A stretch of 64,000 nt of DNA from Obelidium mucronatum (taxonomy: Eukaryota; Chytridiomycota; Chytridiomycetes; Chytridiales; Chytriomycetaceae). The stretch covers positions 268,311 through 332,310 of the forward strand of contig JAIVFH010000032.1 in NCBI GenBank assembly GCA_025765595.1, written 5' to 3'. Both the position numbers and the translations under genes were made by a program. Numbering within the stretch: the stretch's first letter is position 1; each line of letters starts with the position of its first letter. Under the pieces are notes generated by a model that was not told the DNA's origin, searched no databases, and saw only the letters and a list, made by a program, of their open reading frames with translations. This document shows, one piece after another, positions 23,693 to 34,100 of this stretch.

Positions 23693-24935
23693 GTGCAAGC
23701 GCAGCTTATTCTAGATTATCTTTTATGCCTGTATAAAACAAAAGAGGAGGAAAATGGGAATCTCAGATCAACACTGCCACCACCTCCACCCCCAACAATC
23801 TCTCCCACCACCACCTTTCCTGCTCCTGGAAAACCGCCTTTCAAATTATCTTCACTGCATACTCGGAAATGGTTTCCAAGATTTCTGCGTCACAGGATCC
23901 AGCGTATCCAACGCGTTTATTGGAACACTAGAATCCCAGTGTTTATGCCTCAATCCTTCCTGGAAATAACTGCAAACGCAACGGTTGAAATAGCGATGGC
24001 TGCTCCACAGCTGATGCACCGATTGAATTCGAAGCGGCTTGTGATTGTAGATGTTGGAAGCAGTGAGAATGGAGGCGGAGTGATTGATGTTCGACGGCAT
24101 ATGCGGGTACAGTTGGGGGGTTCTAGGGGGAAGAACGTGGATGTAAAATTGACGCACTTGTTTCCGGAACTGGAGTTCTTGAAGCGTGAGGGTTTAGGTT
24201 GGGATGAGTTGGAGATGGAGGAAGGGGTCGAGGTGATTCCCTATTCTGTTAGTCCAGTAGATTTTCCGAGAGAGCTTGTGGGTGGAATAAGGATGTTTTT
24301 GGGGACATTTAGAAGGCTTGAGAAAGGTATAACGTGAACAGTCATTTTTTTTTTTTTTTTTTGGATTCTGACTTTGATGATGTGTTGTTGATTTTGCAGA
24401 CATTGCAAGACGAGTTTTGGATGACGTAACGCTAAAAAGGGATGGAATCGTTATTGTCGATCCTGTTGAACGAACTTTTGCGTCGCTCTTGTTGTTTTCT
24501 GTTGTTTTGCCCTGGATCACGCTGCCGTTACTTGCATTCAATGGAAGATTGAGGTTATCTGATCTACTATTATTTCCTATTATATACCCTTTCCTGGCAA
24601 TTGAAGGACTTGTATCTTGGTTCCAATCGTATTCACAAGAGGACTACCGTGATTTGGGGCTTCATCATTCGCAACAGTATGACTGGACATTGAAGAGAGT
24701 CAGTGTCTTTCAGTTTCGAAGCGGGGTATTGGGATTCAGTTTCTTGACGAGGTGGATTGCTGAATACATTGACTCACTCGTGGCAGTGACGTTCCTCCTT
24801 GGAATACCCAAACCGCTTCAAAAAACCAGGAGGGAATATATCGCCGAAAGGGTAATAGAGAAGAAAGCCGAGATTGCACTCGCGACACTTGCAGTATACC
24901 TTTTGCTGAGCATCAAGACAGTCTTGTTCCAATAA
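23693..24935 (+). CDS. Membrane-associated methyltransferase-like protein
   Basis: Two exons join at a phase-1 intron (about 24329-24399) that contains a run of 18 T. After a Pro-rich start, the protein reads LEITANATVEIAMAAPQLMH, then VIVDVGSSENGGG, suggestive of a Rossmann-type motif I, then DIARRVLDD...DGIVIVDPVERTFASLLLFSVVLP, two or three hydrophobic segments, and FQSYSQEDYRDL...YDWTLKRV. The second half resembles a bacterial and fungal family annotated as class I SAM-dependent methyltransferase-like with a C-terminal membrane stretch (pattern LARAVL..A....IAVFE......LL...P). Substrate unknown. The start is unresolved: the open frame reaches back to a GTG at 23693, 70 bases after the tRNA, with no in-frame ATG before the conserved part. 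Confidence 0.55.
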
Positions 24936-24943
24936 AAACGAAT

Positions 24944-25508
24944 TTATTGCTCATACGCGATCCACACCTTGACGCCCGTTGCGCCCTTCTTGTTGAAAAA
25001 ACTCGCGCGTCCGAAATCCACCATCGAGTTGTGCGAGTCGTTCGCGCGCAGCTTCCCGTAGTGGACGGTCTGCTTGGCGGCGCGCGTGCCCCGCTTGCCG
25101 TTCACTTCGATGCGGAAGCCGGCGACTTTGCCGAGCGCCGTCGGCGGCACCGCGCCGAGCGTCGACGCCGCCGCGCAAAACACGCGCCGCCGCAGCGCCA
25201 GCGGCACCGGCGCGTCGCTCAACCCGCCGCCGCCGCCGCCCGCCGCCGCCGCCGCGCGCGCCGACCCGTGGTACGCCTCGCTGCGCCGCTGCACCTCGAA
25301 GTCGCCGCTCGGTGCGACGAACGGCGCCGTTACACGAAGGTGGCTGTTGAGGAGCGGCGGCGGCCGCGCCTGGTTGTGCAAACGCAAAAGTATGAGGACC
25401 GGCGATGGACGGTGAAATGATCAATCAAAGATCTTTTACCAGGGGGACTTGTGCTGAGATGCGGGCAATCTCCTTGATGAATGTAGTGTAGTGGTTGGGT
25501 TGTGTCAT
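24944..25508 (-). CDS. Mitochondrial small-subunit ribosomal protein uS3 (nuclear copy)
   Basis: Two exons. The first (ATG at 25508, MTQPNHYTTFIKEIARISAQ) splices in phase to a second that opens ARPPPLLNSHL. The C-terminal half carries the uS3 C-domain pattern: KVAGFRIEVNGKRGTRAAKQ, then YGKLRANDS, MVDFGRASFF and KKGATGVKVWI. The end block (G-x-GVKVWI) is the usual signature. About 165 residues is short, and the N-terminal KH domain of bacterial uS3 is not obvious, as in other organellar uS3 proteins. The second exon is extremely GC-rich, unlike every neighbour. In many fungi rps3 is still in mitochondrial DNA, so a nuclear copy suggests gene transfer; the early exon would then supply the targeting peptide. 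It ends 8 bases from the end of the converging upstream gene. Confidence 0.7.
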
Positions 25509-25789
25509 CTCTCTTTCTTTTTTTTCTTTTTTTCTTTATTTTATTAATTTTAAAAATCCACATTATTCACGGCAATGGTGGAAAGTTAGATCAATAGGAT
25601 TCAATCAGAGGCGAAGGAGTCGACCATGAAGGGCCTCGATCAGTTGTTGGCCGTGGCAGTTTTTTTTTTTGGTGGCTACATTTCATCCTCACGCCCTCAC
25701 TTGGGACCAGGGTCTCGAATTCACCCAACGTAATCCGGAATCCGGAATACCAAAAAAAAAACAAACCCACCCCCAAAAAATAACTTTGG
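25509..25789. other. Short divergent intergenic region
   Basis: About 280 bases with poly-pyrimidine and poly-A/T stretches (tttttttttt near 25658). No coding signal was found. It serves as promoter for the two flanking genes. Confidence 0.35.
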
Positions 25790-26672
25790 ATGATGCTCGA
25801 AAGGAAGTTACTATTGGCTCTGGCAGTGGGAATAATTGTTCAAGCAGCAGCAACTGTCAAATTTGAACCGCCGCTATATACTCTCGAACAAGATATTCTA
25901 GTCGATGGAGAAGACGTTGAGAAGCCTTTCGGCCCACAAACTCTTCCAATGCATGACTCGACGATTCCTCTTGGACCCGGTTTCTCAGGGAAACAACTTG
26001 TGCAATACAACGGGCCGTTACTTTCTTCAGGTGAGTTTTTAAATCCATCATCTATATTAATGTTCTTCTTATCCAACTAATACTCGATTTCTCCCTCTAC
26101 TCAAAAAAAAAAGTGAACGTATTCCCAATCTTCTATGGAAAAAACACAGCCTACATGCCTCGCCTCATGAAATTCTACAAGGACATAACAAACTCCCCAC
26201 ACCTAGACTGGCTCACCGAATACAACGTCCCCCACCAACCCGGTATCACACGTGGCTTCGTTTCCGGATCCCACTGGGAAAACTCCACCACAACCGTCCA
26301 AACACAACTCCAAGACACGGACATCCAGAAATACATACACGGACTCATAACCTCCCGAAAAATCATCCCGACTGCAAACTCATATTTCCCGATCCACTTT
26401 GACCCCGCCGTGAACATCCTTGCGGGGAACCAAATCCAATCATGTGTATCGTGGTGTGCGTATCACAGTACAATGAACGTGACGGGGTATAACCTTCCAG
26501 GAAATGTGTCGATTTTGAGTTATGGGGTGATTCCGGATCAAGGCGGGGGCTGTAGAGGCGGGTGTGGGGCGGATTCGGATACGTTTAATAACTTGTGTTC
26601 TGTTAGTTCTCATGAGTTGGTGGAGAGTATTACGGATCCGGCTGTTGGTGAGTTAGGGGGGTTTTTATTTCC

Positions 26673-26711
<39 letters not shown>

Positions 26712-27112
26712 CTTGCTTTCCCTGAAAGTCTAAAAATTAACGGAAAAAAGGACTCGGTTTATTAACATGGTATGGACCCAACGGTGAAATCGGAGACCTC
26801 TGTAACCACGTGCACGCGAAAATGAATATCTCTGGAACCGTGTATACAGTTCAAAAGGAGTATTCAAATGCCGCGGGTGGGTGCGTTGCAAGTGTGCCTG
26901 GGTCGCCGGTTCGAAATGTTGTGACACCGACAACAACGTCGACTGCGAGACTTGGAAAGACGACGGCGGCAACGACAAGCAGGAAGCGTGCGTTTTCAAG
27001 TACTGTGAGCAAACGGAGGAGCAGTACTGGTAGTACTAAACGGACGACTACAACAAGACGGAGAAGCAGTAGTAGTACTACTACCCGAAAGACAAGTACG
27101 ACTTCCAAGTAG
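25790..27112 (+). CDS. Secreted metallopeptidase-like protein with basic Ser/Thr tail
   Basis: Begins with a clean signal peptide (MMLERKLLLALAVGIIVQAA). Exon 2 starts VNVFPIFYG and runs through NSYFPIHF, CVSWCAYHSTMN, YGVIPDQGGGC and SSHELVESITDPAVG. Exon 3 adds LTWYGPNGEIGDLCN. The combination of SHEL-x-E, ITDP and EIGD-x-C appears in secreted bacterial and fungal proteins of poorly defined function, and the H-E-x-x-E arrangement looks like a zinc site; peptidase activity is inference. Paired cysteines suggest disulphides. The last 75 or so residues are low-complexity Ser/Thr/Arg, likely glycosylated or cell-wall binding. Intron 1 ends in ten A before its AG; intron 2 contains a run of 35 T (about 26674-26708). 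Confidence 0.6.
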
Positions 27113-27283
27113 CTCTCTGGTTTGCACAAAAGAAAATGTATCTGTTGCATGCATGAATGTGGTTTTTTCTTCTTATTCTTATCTTTATATTGATTGTTTA
27201 CTATTATTTTATTATTGCCTTATGATTGTGTATGACGTCTTTATTCTAAAGGAAAAGTTTGCATTTTTAATAGTTCATTGTTG

Positions 27284-27292
27284 GGTAATTGG
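27284..27292 (+). repeat. Target-site duplication, left copy
   Basis: GGTAATTGG immediately abuts the outer end of the left inverted repeat at 27293. The same nine bases abut the right end at 28050-28058 in direct orientation. Confidence 0.8.
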
Positions 27293-28049
27293 TTGTCTGA
27301 GTGAACACAGACTGCGTTCGCTTTTTTCCAGACAAGAAATTTTCGTGCGAATAGCAGTCTGTTGCCAAAGTCCCGTCACAAACCGAAACAGCTCCCCTCG
27401 ACACCCAACCGTCCAACCAACTTCCACCAAACTTTGCAAATATCACGATTAATGGTAATGTTTATTATTCATCCGGACAAAATTGCTCTTGCTCCCTCCC
27501 AACTTTGCTGATCTGCCGTTGACTGTTTTGCTAGGACTTTCCGCATCTCCTCCAGTCTCCACGGTAGGATACAATCTTTGATGCACGAGTTGGACGAGAA
27601 TGAAGCCCCAGGTCTTTCCCGAGCCTGTAGCTTGAATAACAGATGTGTCGTCTCCATCTAAGATTGCTTTACACGCCCTCCACTGGAACTCCTTGACACT
27701 GGAACCAAGAAACTCTTGAGAAATACTTTCGCAAATCTTGCGCACAGGATGCTCTGGGGTTGCAGGCGGCTGAGAGGGCGTGGAGACTGGAGGAGATGCG
27801 GAAAGTCCTAGCAAAACAGTCAACGGCAGATCAGCAAAGTTGGGAGGGAGCAAGAGCAATTTTGTCCGGATGAATAATAAACATTACCATTAATCGTGAT
27901 ATTTGCAAAGTTTGGTGGAAGTTGGTTGGACGGTTGGGTGTCGAGGGGAGCTGTTTCGGTTTGTGACGGGACTTTGGCAACAGACTGCTATTCGCACGAA
28001 AATTTCTTGTCTGGAAAAAAGCGAACGCAGTCTGTGTTCACTCAGACAA
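27293..28049. mobile_element. Mutator-like non-autonomous element with 271-bp inverted repeats
   Basis: The arms 27293-27563 and 27779-28049 are each 271 bases and appear identical when one is reverse-complemented, base by base as I read them. They begin TTGTCTGAGTGAACACAG. A unique core of 215 bases lies between. Nine-base direct repeats flank the whole. Long terminal inverted repeats with a 9-bp target duplication point to the Mutator (MULE) superfamily; no transposase is present, so it would be moved in trans. The core carries a gene fragment, which makes it Pack-MULE-like. It sits between the metallopeptidase-like gene and the SH3 receptor gene. The perfect arms mean a recent insertion or ongoing arm homogenisation. 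A foldback element of another superfamily remains possible. Confidence 0.8.
27449..27859 (-). pseudogene. Helicase gene fragment captured in the mobile element
   Basis: The minus frame across the core reads EFQWRACKAILDGDDTSV then IQATGSGKTWGFILVQLVHQ. This is a Q-motif-like segment followed by superfamily 2 helicase motif I (Walker A, ATGSGKT), like RecQ or related helicases. No motif II, III or VI follows; the frame runs out into the inverted arm. It is a captured internal exon fragment, not a working helicase. It could still be transcribed as part of the element. Confidence 0.65.
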
Positions 28050-28058
28050 GGTAATTGG
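28050..28058 (+). repeat. Target-site duplication, right copy
   Basis: GGTAATTGG, the direct repeat of 27284-27292, directly following the right inverted arm. Confidence 0.8.
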
Positions 28059-28327
28059 GGGGTACGACAGACGAATTCAAATACAAGCATGAAAAGTATT
28101 CAACACAAAACTATTTCTTCCTTTGGGTTTACACAAAAAAACAGCGCACAAAAACTTATAGTAATCAATCAAACTTCATAAAAATCTAGAGCTTTTCGAA
28201 CACACACACACACTTAACAAACCAAAAAATGAGGGAAAACGCCAAAGAAGGAGAAAAAAAAAGAAGACTTCCGAAAATTAAGCACAAAACGATAAGAAAG
28301 AGGGGAAGGAGAGAGAAACGCTGTTGT
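28059..28327. other. AT-rich spacer downstream of the SH3 receptor gene
   Basis: A-rich sequence with a short CA repeat (28201-28212). No coding potential recognised. Confidence 0.3.
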
Positions 28328-29859
28328 TTAATCTTGCCATTCTAACAAACTGCTCACGCGGTTGCTGACACGTCTAGCATCGTCTTGTTGTTGCGCAGTC
28401 AATTGATCGTCTGGTTTACCCACGCAAGCAAGCGGAAACGCTCCCTTTTGTCCAGTCAATGGATGCATACCAAGAGCCCAACCGTCTGGAAAACAATTAA
28501 AAAAAAATTGGGTTTTTCGTGAGCAAAGTAAGGCATCAAAAAAAAAAAAAAAAAAGAGTCAAAGTACCATCAAACGACTTCAAGATAATCAAATCATTCC
28601 CCGCAACCAAATCCAATTCATCTTCCTGCGTAGCCGCATACGGAAACAAGATGCGAACCGTCGTTTGCTGCTTCTTTTTCCCAGCCGATCCACTACTTGC
28701 GATACTTGCTGCTGGACTTGCTGGCGCCGCAGAAATCGGTGTCGACAAGTTTGTCGCCATACTACTCATACGCTTGCTGATACGATCTGCACTAGCATGT
28801 TTCTTTTGTGATTGTGGTTTGGAGGTGTGCAGTTCGTGGATGCTGCATACGCAAACTAACGGGAATGCTCCTTGTTTTCCAGTGAGTGGGTTGCATCCTT
28901 GAGCCCAACTGGACACACAGTTTGGGTTAATTTGATATGTCACACACCAAAAAATAACGAAAATAATAATAATAATAATAATAAACTGTGTGTACCCGTC
29001 ATCGAATCGTTTGAGTAAAATCAAATCGTCGCCCTCAACCAAAGCCAATTCGTCCTGCAATTGTGGCTCATAGGAGTGGATGATACGCATGATTTCACCG
29101 CCTTGTTGTTTGGGTGGTTGTGGGGGAAGTTGTTGTTGTTGCTGCTGTGGGATCGACTTTTGTTGTTGGTATTGAGGTTGTTGTTGTTGTTGTTGTTGGG
29201 ATGGATGAGGTCTTCCCAGAGATCCTACAGGAGCATATGTTTGTTGAGGAGAAGTTGGTTGGTATTGCTGTTGTTGCTGTTGTTGTTGCTGATGTGGGGC
29301 TTGGTATGGTTTCGATGGAGGATAAGCGGCGGCGGCAGTCGAGGCGTTGTTGCTGTAAGAATAATTGTTGTTGGTGCTGTTGTAACTTGGTTTGTACTCT
29401 TCTTGCTGGTATCGGGAACTGTTGCTGCCCTTGTTTTTTCTCATGTACATGAAGACACCAGCACCAATGATTGCCAACAAAGCAACACCTCCGACAGCAG
29501 CGCCGACAATCACTCCAATCGAGGGTCCACTGGAAGATTTATTGTTTGTAGAATCAGGCAAATGGTATTGTCCATCGCTACCAAGAGTGGCGAATTGTAC
29601 GCCAGTAGGGAAATTGCAGCACAAGTCTCCGCTGCTCTGTTTGTTTTCAATATGATTGAAGAGTTGATTGAGTACAAAAAATTAAGGTTTAGGCAGTTTG
29701 AGAGTATATTTTGACTGTTGATGAGTTGTCAGTTGAGTGACATCGCCTTCGGCGACAGGACATCGCCTTTGGCGATAGGATAACGCCTTCGGCGTTGGGA
29801 TCTCGCCTTCGGCGATGAGATCAGGCGAAAGAAAAAAAACACACCGCCTTCGGCGGTGG

Positions 29860-29902
<43 letters not shown>

Positions 29903-30731
29903 AAACCGCCTTCAGCGGCCAAACCGCCTTCGGCAGTGAAAGAAAAGAAAAACTAAACTGCAGCACTAGCACAATAAGATTTAGATTGAGCGGCAGTAGC
30001 AAAACCACAAGAATTCAATTCCGGAGCAACACCAAGATTGCATTGTTGATCCTTATTAGTAGTTAAAGAAGCAGTCATATTACCGCATGCCCAATTTCTA
30101 GTAATAGTAGTAAGTAGTAGGGGTCAACAACATAAAATTTTCGACAACATGAAACGTAATGAAATAAGAGAGAGGCCAATCACCTGTTTTGCAGTAGTTG
30201 AGTGACATAATCGGTGGGAGTGCATTGGTTGTTTGCGTAGACGTTATTGTAGGAGGAGATTGCCTAAATTGGAAGTGAAAGTGATGAATGAGCAACGACT
30301 ACTAAAATCCAAGACACTCGAGTTACCAGCTGGCACAGGTTGCCGCACAGGACGACTGAGCCCCGATCTGAGTTGAAGGAGGGGTTTTCGACTGGGAGTA
30401 TGGATGGATGGATGGTTAGACAACTCAGACAAGTAACACTCAACGCATACGCACTCCTTGGCATGCAGCCCGCCAGCAGCGCGTTGTTGACAATGGTCGC
30501 GCAGTTGAAGCTCGCCTGGTAGCGCATGCTGGCGACGGCCGCAGTCAGCGCCGGCGACGCCGCGCAGCCGCGCTTCGGCTCGGCGAACAGCGCAGCGTCC
30601 GGCCGCAGCACCGCCGCCACGAGCGCGTCGACCGCCGCCTCGTCCGCAAACACGCTGCCGTCAACGGGATATCCGGCGAAAGCCGGCCCGCACGCCGATG
30701 CTGCGCTGAGGATCACACAGCTGGTGCTCAT
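28328..30731 (-). CDS. Single-pass membrane protein with two cytoplasmic SH3 domains
   Basis: Starts MSTSCVILSAASACGPAFAG at 30731, a weak leader. A GC-rich Cys-containing ectodomain follows over several exons (CATIVNNALLAGC, VVLCGNLCQL, NNQCTPTDYVTQLLQN, NWACGNMT, DLCCNFPTGVQF). The TM segment is GVIVGAAVGGVALLAIIGAG, then the basic MYMRKNKG. The cytoplasmic part is rich in Gln and Pro (several polyQ runs) and then has SH3 domain 1 (IMRIIHSYEPQLQDELALVE..., split by an intron, ending QGAFPLVCV) and SH3 domain 2 (VRILFPYAATQEDELDLVAG..., ending KGAFPLACV). The layout resembles fungal surface sensors that recruit actin or MAPK factors through SH3 domains; function is inferred. The intron at about 29662-29958 carries a hairpin array and a 42-A tract. 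Confidence 0.8.
29741..29937 (+). repeat. Array of CGCCTTCGGCG mini-hairpins inside an intron
   Basis: Seven near-identical 11-base palindromes (CGCC-TTC-GGCG and variants such as CGCCTTTGGCG and CGCCTTCAGCG) occur at intervals of about 20-80 bases within one intron of the SH3 receptor gene. Each can fold into a four-pair stem with a three-base loop in either strand. A 42-A run interrupts the series. They look like mobile GC-rich hairpin elements such as those known from fungal mitochondrial DNA; here they are in nuclear context. Confidence 0.75.
29860..29901 (+). repeat. A42 homopolymer
   Basis: Forty-two consecutive A on the plus strand (T on the coding strand) inside the same intron as the hairpin array. 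Its length in the assembly may not be accurate. Confidence 0.8.
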
Positions 30732-31113
30732 TGCTTTCTATTTGGTTTCTACTGGAAAATTTAATATTGATGCACTGAAGAAGAGACTCTCTCTCGCTCT
30801 CTCGTACTATACGATTAAAAGTATTACAAAGGAGATTATGGGGCTATTCTAGTGGCATTGAGTGTGATACAGCGACAACAAGCCTTCAATTGTCATACTT
30901 TCAAATATTTCATATCATATGGACCAAAGAGACTAAAATGTAGAAGAAATAAGGATAACCAATTAGAGCCAATTCACAGATATTGGATAACAAATTCATT
31001 TGCATGTGGTGGAGATGGGTGACCAATTCGATTTGAAAAAAGAACCAATAAAAAAAAAGGCGGTGAAACTCTGCGGAGAAACTCTTGCCAAAAAAAAAAA
31101 AGACCACAACGAC
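30732..31113. promoter_or_regulatory. Divergent region between SH3 receptor and ABCG genes
   Basis: About 380 bases, including tctctctctcgctctctc (30788-30805) next to the SH3 gene start and an A-rich stretch at 31089-31101 before the ABCG frame. A signal-peptide exon for the ABCG gene may lie here but I could not identify it. Confidence 0.3.
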
Positions 31114-34100
31114 ATGAGTCTGTGTGCATTTCCAGTGCCAAAGTACAATCCCTTCACAGCAAATGGCATGCGAGTAGAAGGAACCCCCTGGATTCTGCCG
31201 CCATCCTCCGATCTCCTTCCCTTGAACATGACGGAAGGTCCTCGTCCAGGATACGGCTGTTTCCAATGCCCATCAAGCCCAATTGGTCTCCCAATGCTGG
31301 CCGACCCTTCGCTTCCACTCAACGTGTCTCGAACTGCTCAAGAATTGTGTCCCAAAGGCTTCTTTTGCCCATATCTCCAACCATCCAATGCCCTCACGTG
31401 GCCCGTGTATTGTCCACCCAGTCCTACCTGTATGGCTACTAGACTCGGTACCTTTGCCAGATGCGACAACCCGCAAGGATACTATGAACCCATGGCTTGT
31501 CCTGCCGGATTCTACTGTCCCTCCTACAATGAAGTCAAAGTCTGGTGAGTACTTTAACAATTTAATTTGGTTCAGCCCATTTCAATAACAACAAACGTAC
31601 AGCCCCGCCGGATCATTCTGTCTCACTGGTTCAACAGCTCCAACCCCTTGCCAATTCCTCAGCACCTGCCCTACCGGCGCGCACGTTGAAAAACACTTTG
31701 GAGCACTCGCAATCGTGATTCTATTGGACATCCTGCTCCTTGTCGTATTCATTTATTACCGAATCCGTGAACTCAAAATGAACCGTGAACCCATCATTGC
31801 TTTGGTGCCGTATTCCATCCGTAAAGCGCATGCTGATGCATTCAGAACGACTGTTTGGGAAGAAGGAATCGGCTACCCCACCTCAAACCTCTTCCCTTCA
31901 AGACAAGAAGGAAAAGTCTCCCGTGATCAACTCAACAGACTCTCTTGTCGTTGTTGGAAACAAGGGGGCTGCTGCTTCCGCCATTGCTGAAAACATTTCA
32001 ATCTTGACGGCAGGGTTCAAAAAGGGTTTAGAAGGGACACGATGACTTGCGCATGAATTACAAGTTTGAAGGGTTGAGTTTGAAGTTGGCGACTGGGAAG
32101 GAAATCTTGAAGGGTGTTTCGGGGGAGATCAAGTCTGGAAGGATGACTGCTATTATGGGACCGTCTGGTAAAGAATAATCATTAACCATGAATTCCTCCT
32201 CCTTTTTTTTTCTAGCCGTCATATTTAACACACACGTTTTTTCTTATGAAAATAGGTGCCGGTAAAACAACATTCATGAACGTTTTGATGGGTAAAGTAT
32301 CTCGTACGGATGGATCCTTACGAATCAACAATATCGTTGCCGAAATGCAGACGTACCGCAAAATCATTGGTTACGTTCCACAAGACGATGTCATGATTGG
32401 TGAAATGACTGTCCGTGAAAACCTGCTCTACTCGGCTCGTGTGCGTTTGCCACAAACTTGGACAAACAAGGAAGTCGAAGATCATGTGGATTCTCTGTTG
32501 AAGGCTCTCAAGTGAGTTTTGTCTCAATTGATTATTCTTCAATTTGATTCTGATGTACATTTTATTTTAATTCCTATTCAAGCTTGGCACATGTCGCAAA
32601 CTCCCGTATCGGCAGCACTCTCGAACGCGGAATCTCTGGCGGCCAACGAAAGCGCGTCAACATTGGCCTCGAACTCGCCGCCGTCCCACTCTCCATGTTC
32701 CTCGACGAACCCACCTCCGGCCTCGACTCCACAGCCGCTCTAGACGTAGGTCAACATCATGAGCTCCATCTCCCGTCTCGGCCTCACAATCGTGGCCGTC
32801 ATCCACCAACCGCGATTGGAAATCTTTGAAGCCTTCGACGACGTCCTCATGATTGCCACCGGTGGTCTTACAGCCTACATTGGGCCTGTGGATCAAGTCC
32901 AGGATTACTTCAAGTCGCTTGGGTTCTTGTTTGATGGTCGTTTGAACCCTGCAGATGTGTTGATGGATATTCTGTCGGGGCGTGGGGAGCTTGCGCCGGG
33001 GGTTCCAGTGGAGAGGCAGCACGTTGATAATATTGTGCAGCAATGGATTCAATATTCGGAACAACGGGACGCTTTGGCTTCGTCGGAACCCAAACTGAAT
33101 GACTCTTCCTGCTACCTGCCGCCGCCGCCGCCGCCGCTACCACAGCCGGCACAGACCCTTCTGACGTTCCAAGCAATCGAAGCAATGTCAAGAATCAGTA
33201 AACTCCGCGGCAGCACCTTCCTCCGCCAAATCCTACTCTCCCATAACCGCTCCATGGTCCAACAAATGCGCCTCATCAGCGCGTTCGTGATGGAAGCCTT
33301 CTTGGGCGGTCTCGCAGGCTACATGATGGGCATGTCGAGTCCAGAAGGGGAAGCGTATCAAGGGATATTACAATGCCCCGTTTTCAGCCATTTCGGGGAG
33401 TCAGGATTCAGTGTTTTTGGGAATGATTGGGATGGTGAATGGGATTGCTATTGCTTTGATTGCTGCTCCGCCCGGGGTGAAAGTTTTTGGGGAGGAGATG
33501 GGTATTTATTATAGAGAGGCAGCGGCGGGGCATGATAAGTTGGCTTACTTTATCGTGAGTATTAGTTTTTTTTCGCTTTTGTCCAGCTGTTGTCGCTTGT
33601 TTGAAACTGTGCCGTTAACAAAAAAAAAAAATCATCTTTTTTTTTCAGGGCAAGAACATATCAATCATTTACAGAATCGCCTTGACATCCGCCCACTTCA
33701 CAAGCGTATACTACCTCATGGCCCACCCACCCATTTACTTGACCCACCAATACGCCTTCATGTTCCTCAACTTTTTCGGAATCTACGGAATGGCCATGAT
33801 AATCTCCATGTTTATCCGCCGCGAAAACGCGCCTCTCATGGCCGTCACTGTAGGAATGATTTGGGGTGTCCTCTGTGGTTTCGCGCCAACCTTGCTGGCG
33901 GCGTCTAAACAGGGTTACTTGTTTTTGTTGCAGATTGGTGTGAATCGATGGGCTGCGGATTCGTTGTTTAGTTTGTGGATTGAACGGTATTTGGATATCT
34001 ATGATCCAGAGGTGCCGAATAGTTATTTTGGGTATGCGTTGGGGAATACGACAAGGAATTTGATTTATATGGTTGTGATTGCTTTGGCTTATCGGGTTGT

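Noticed and set aside
24947..25424. Several long overlapping open frames on both strands in the GC-rich patch
   Set aside because: High GC removes stop codons in all frames. Only the minus frame with the uS3 signature and an in-phase 5' exon has family support.
27449..27859. A functional small helicase
   Set aside because: Only motif I is present and the frame enters the inverted arm; no motif II or later motifs.
27293..28049. Possible CRISPR, integron or bacterial insertion sequence
   Set aside because: Only two arms, perfect inverted symmetry, a 9-bp target duplication and fungal context fit a eukaryotic TIR transposon better.
29061..29714. Long plus-strand frame of Leu/Trp/Val repeats opposite the SH3 gene
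   Set aside because: It is the antisense of CAG/CAA polyQ codons in the receptor linker, not an independent gene.
32741..32760. A four-base intron (gtag) removing the ABCG frame change at 32749
   Set aside because: Spliceosomal introns this short are not possible; a single extra G explains it as well.
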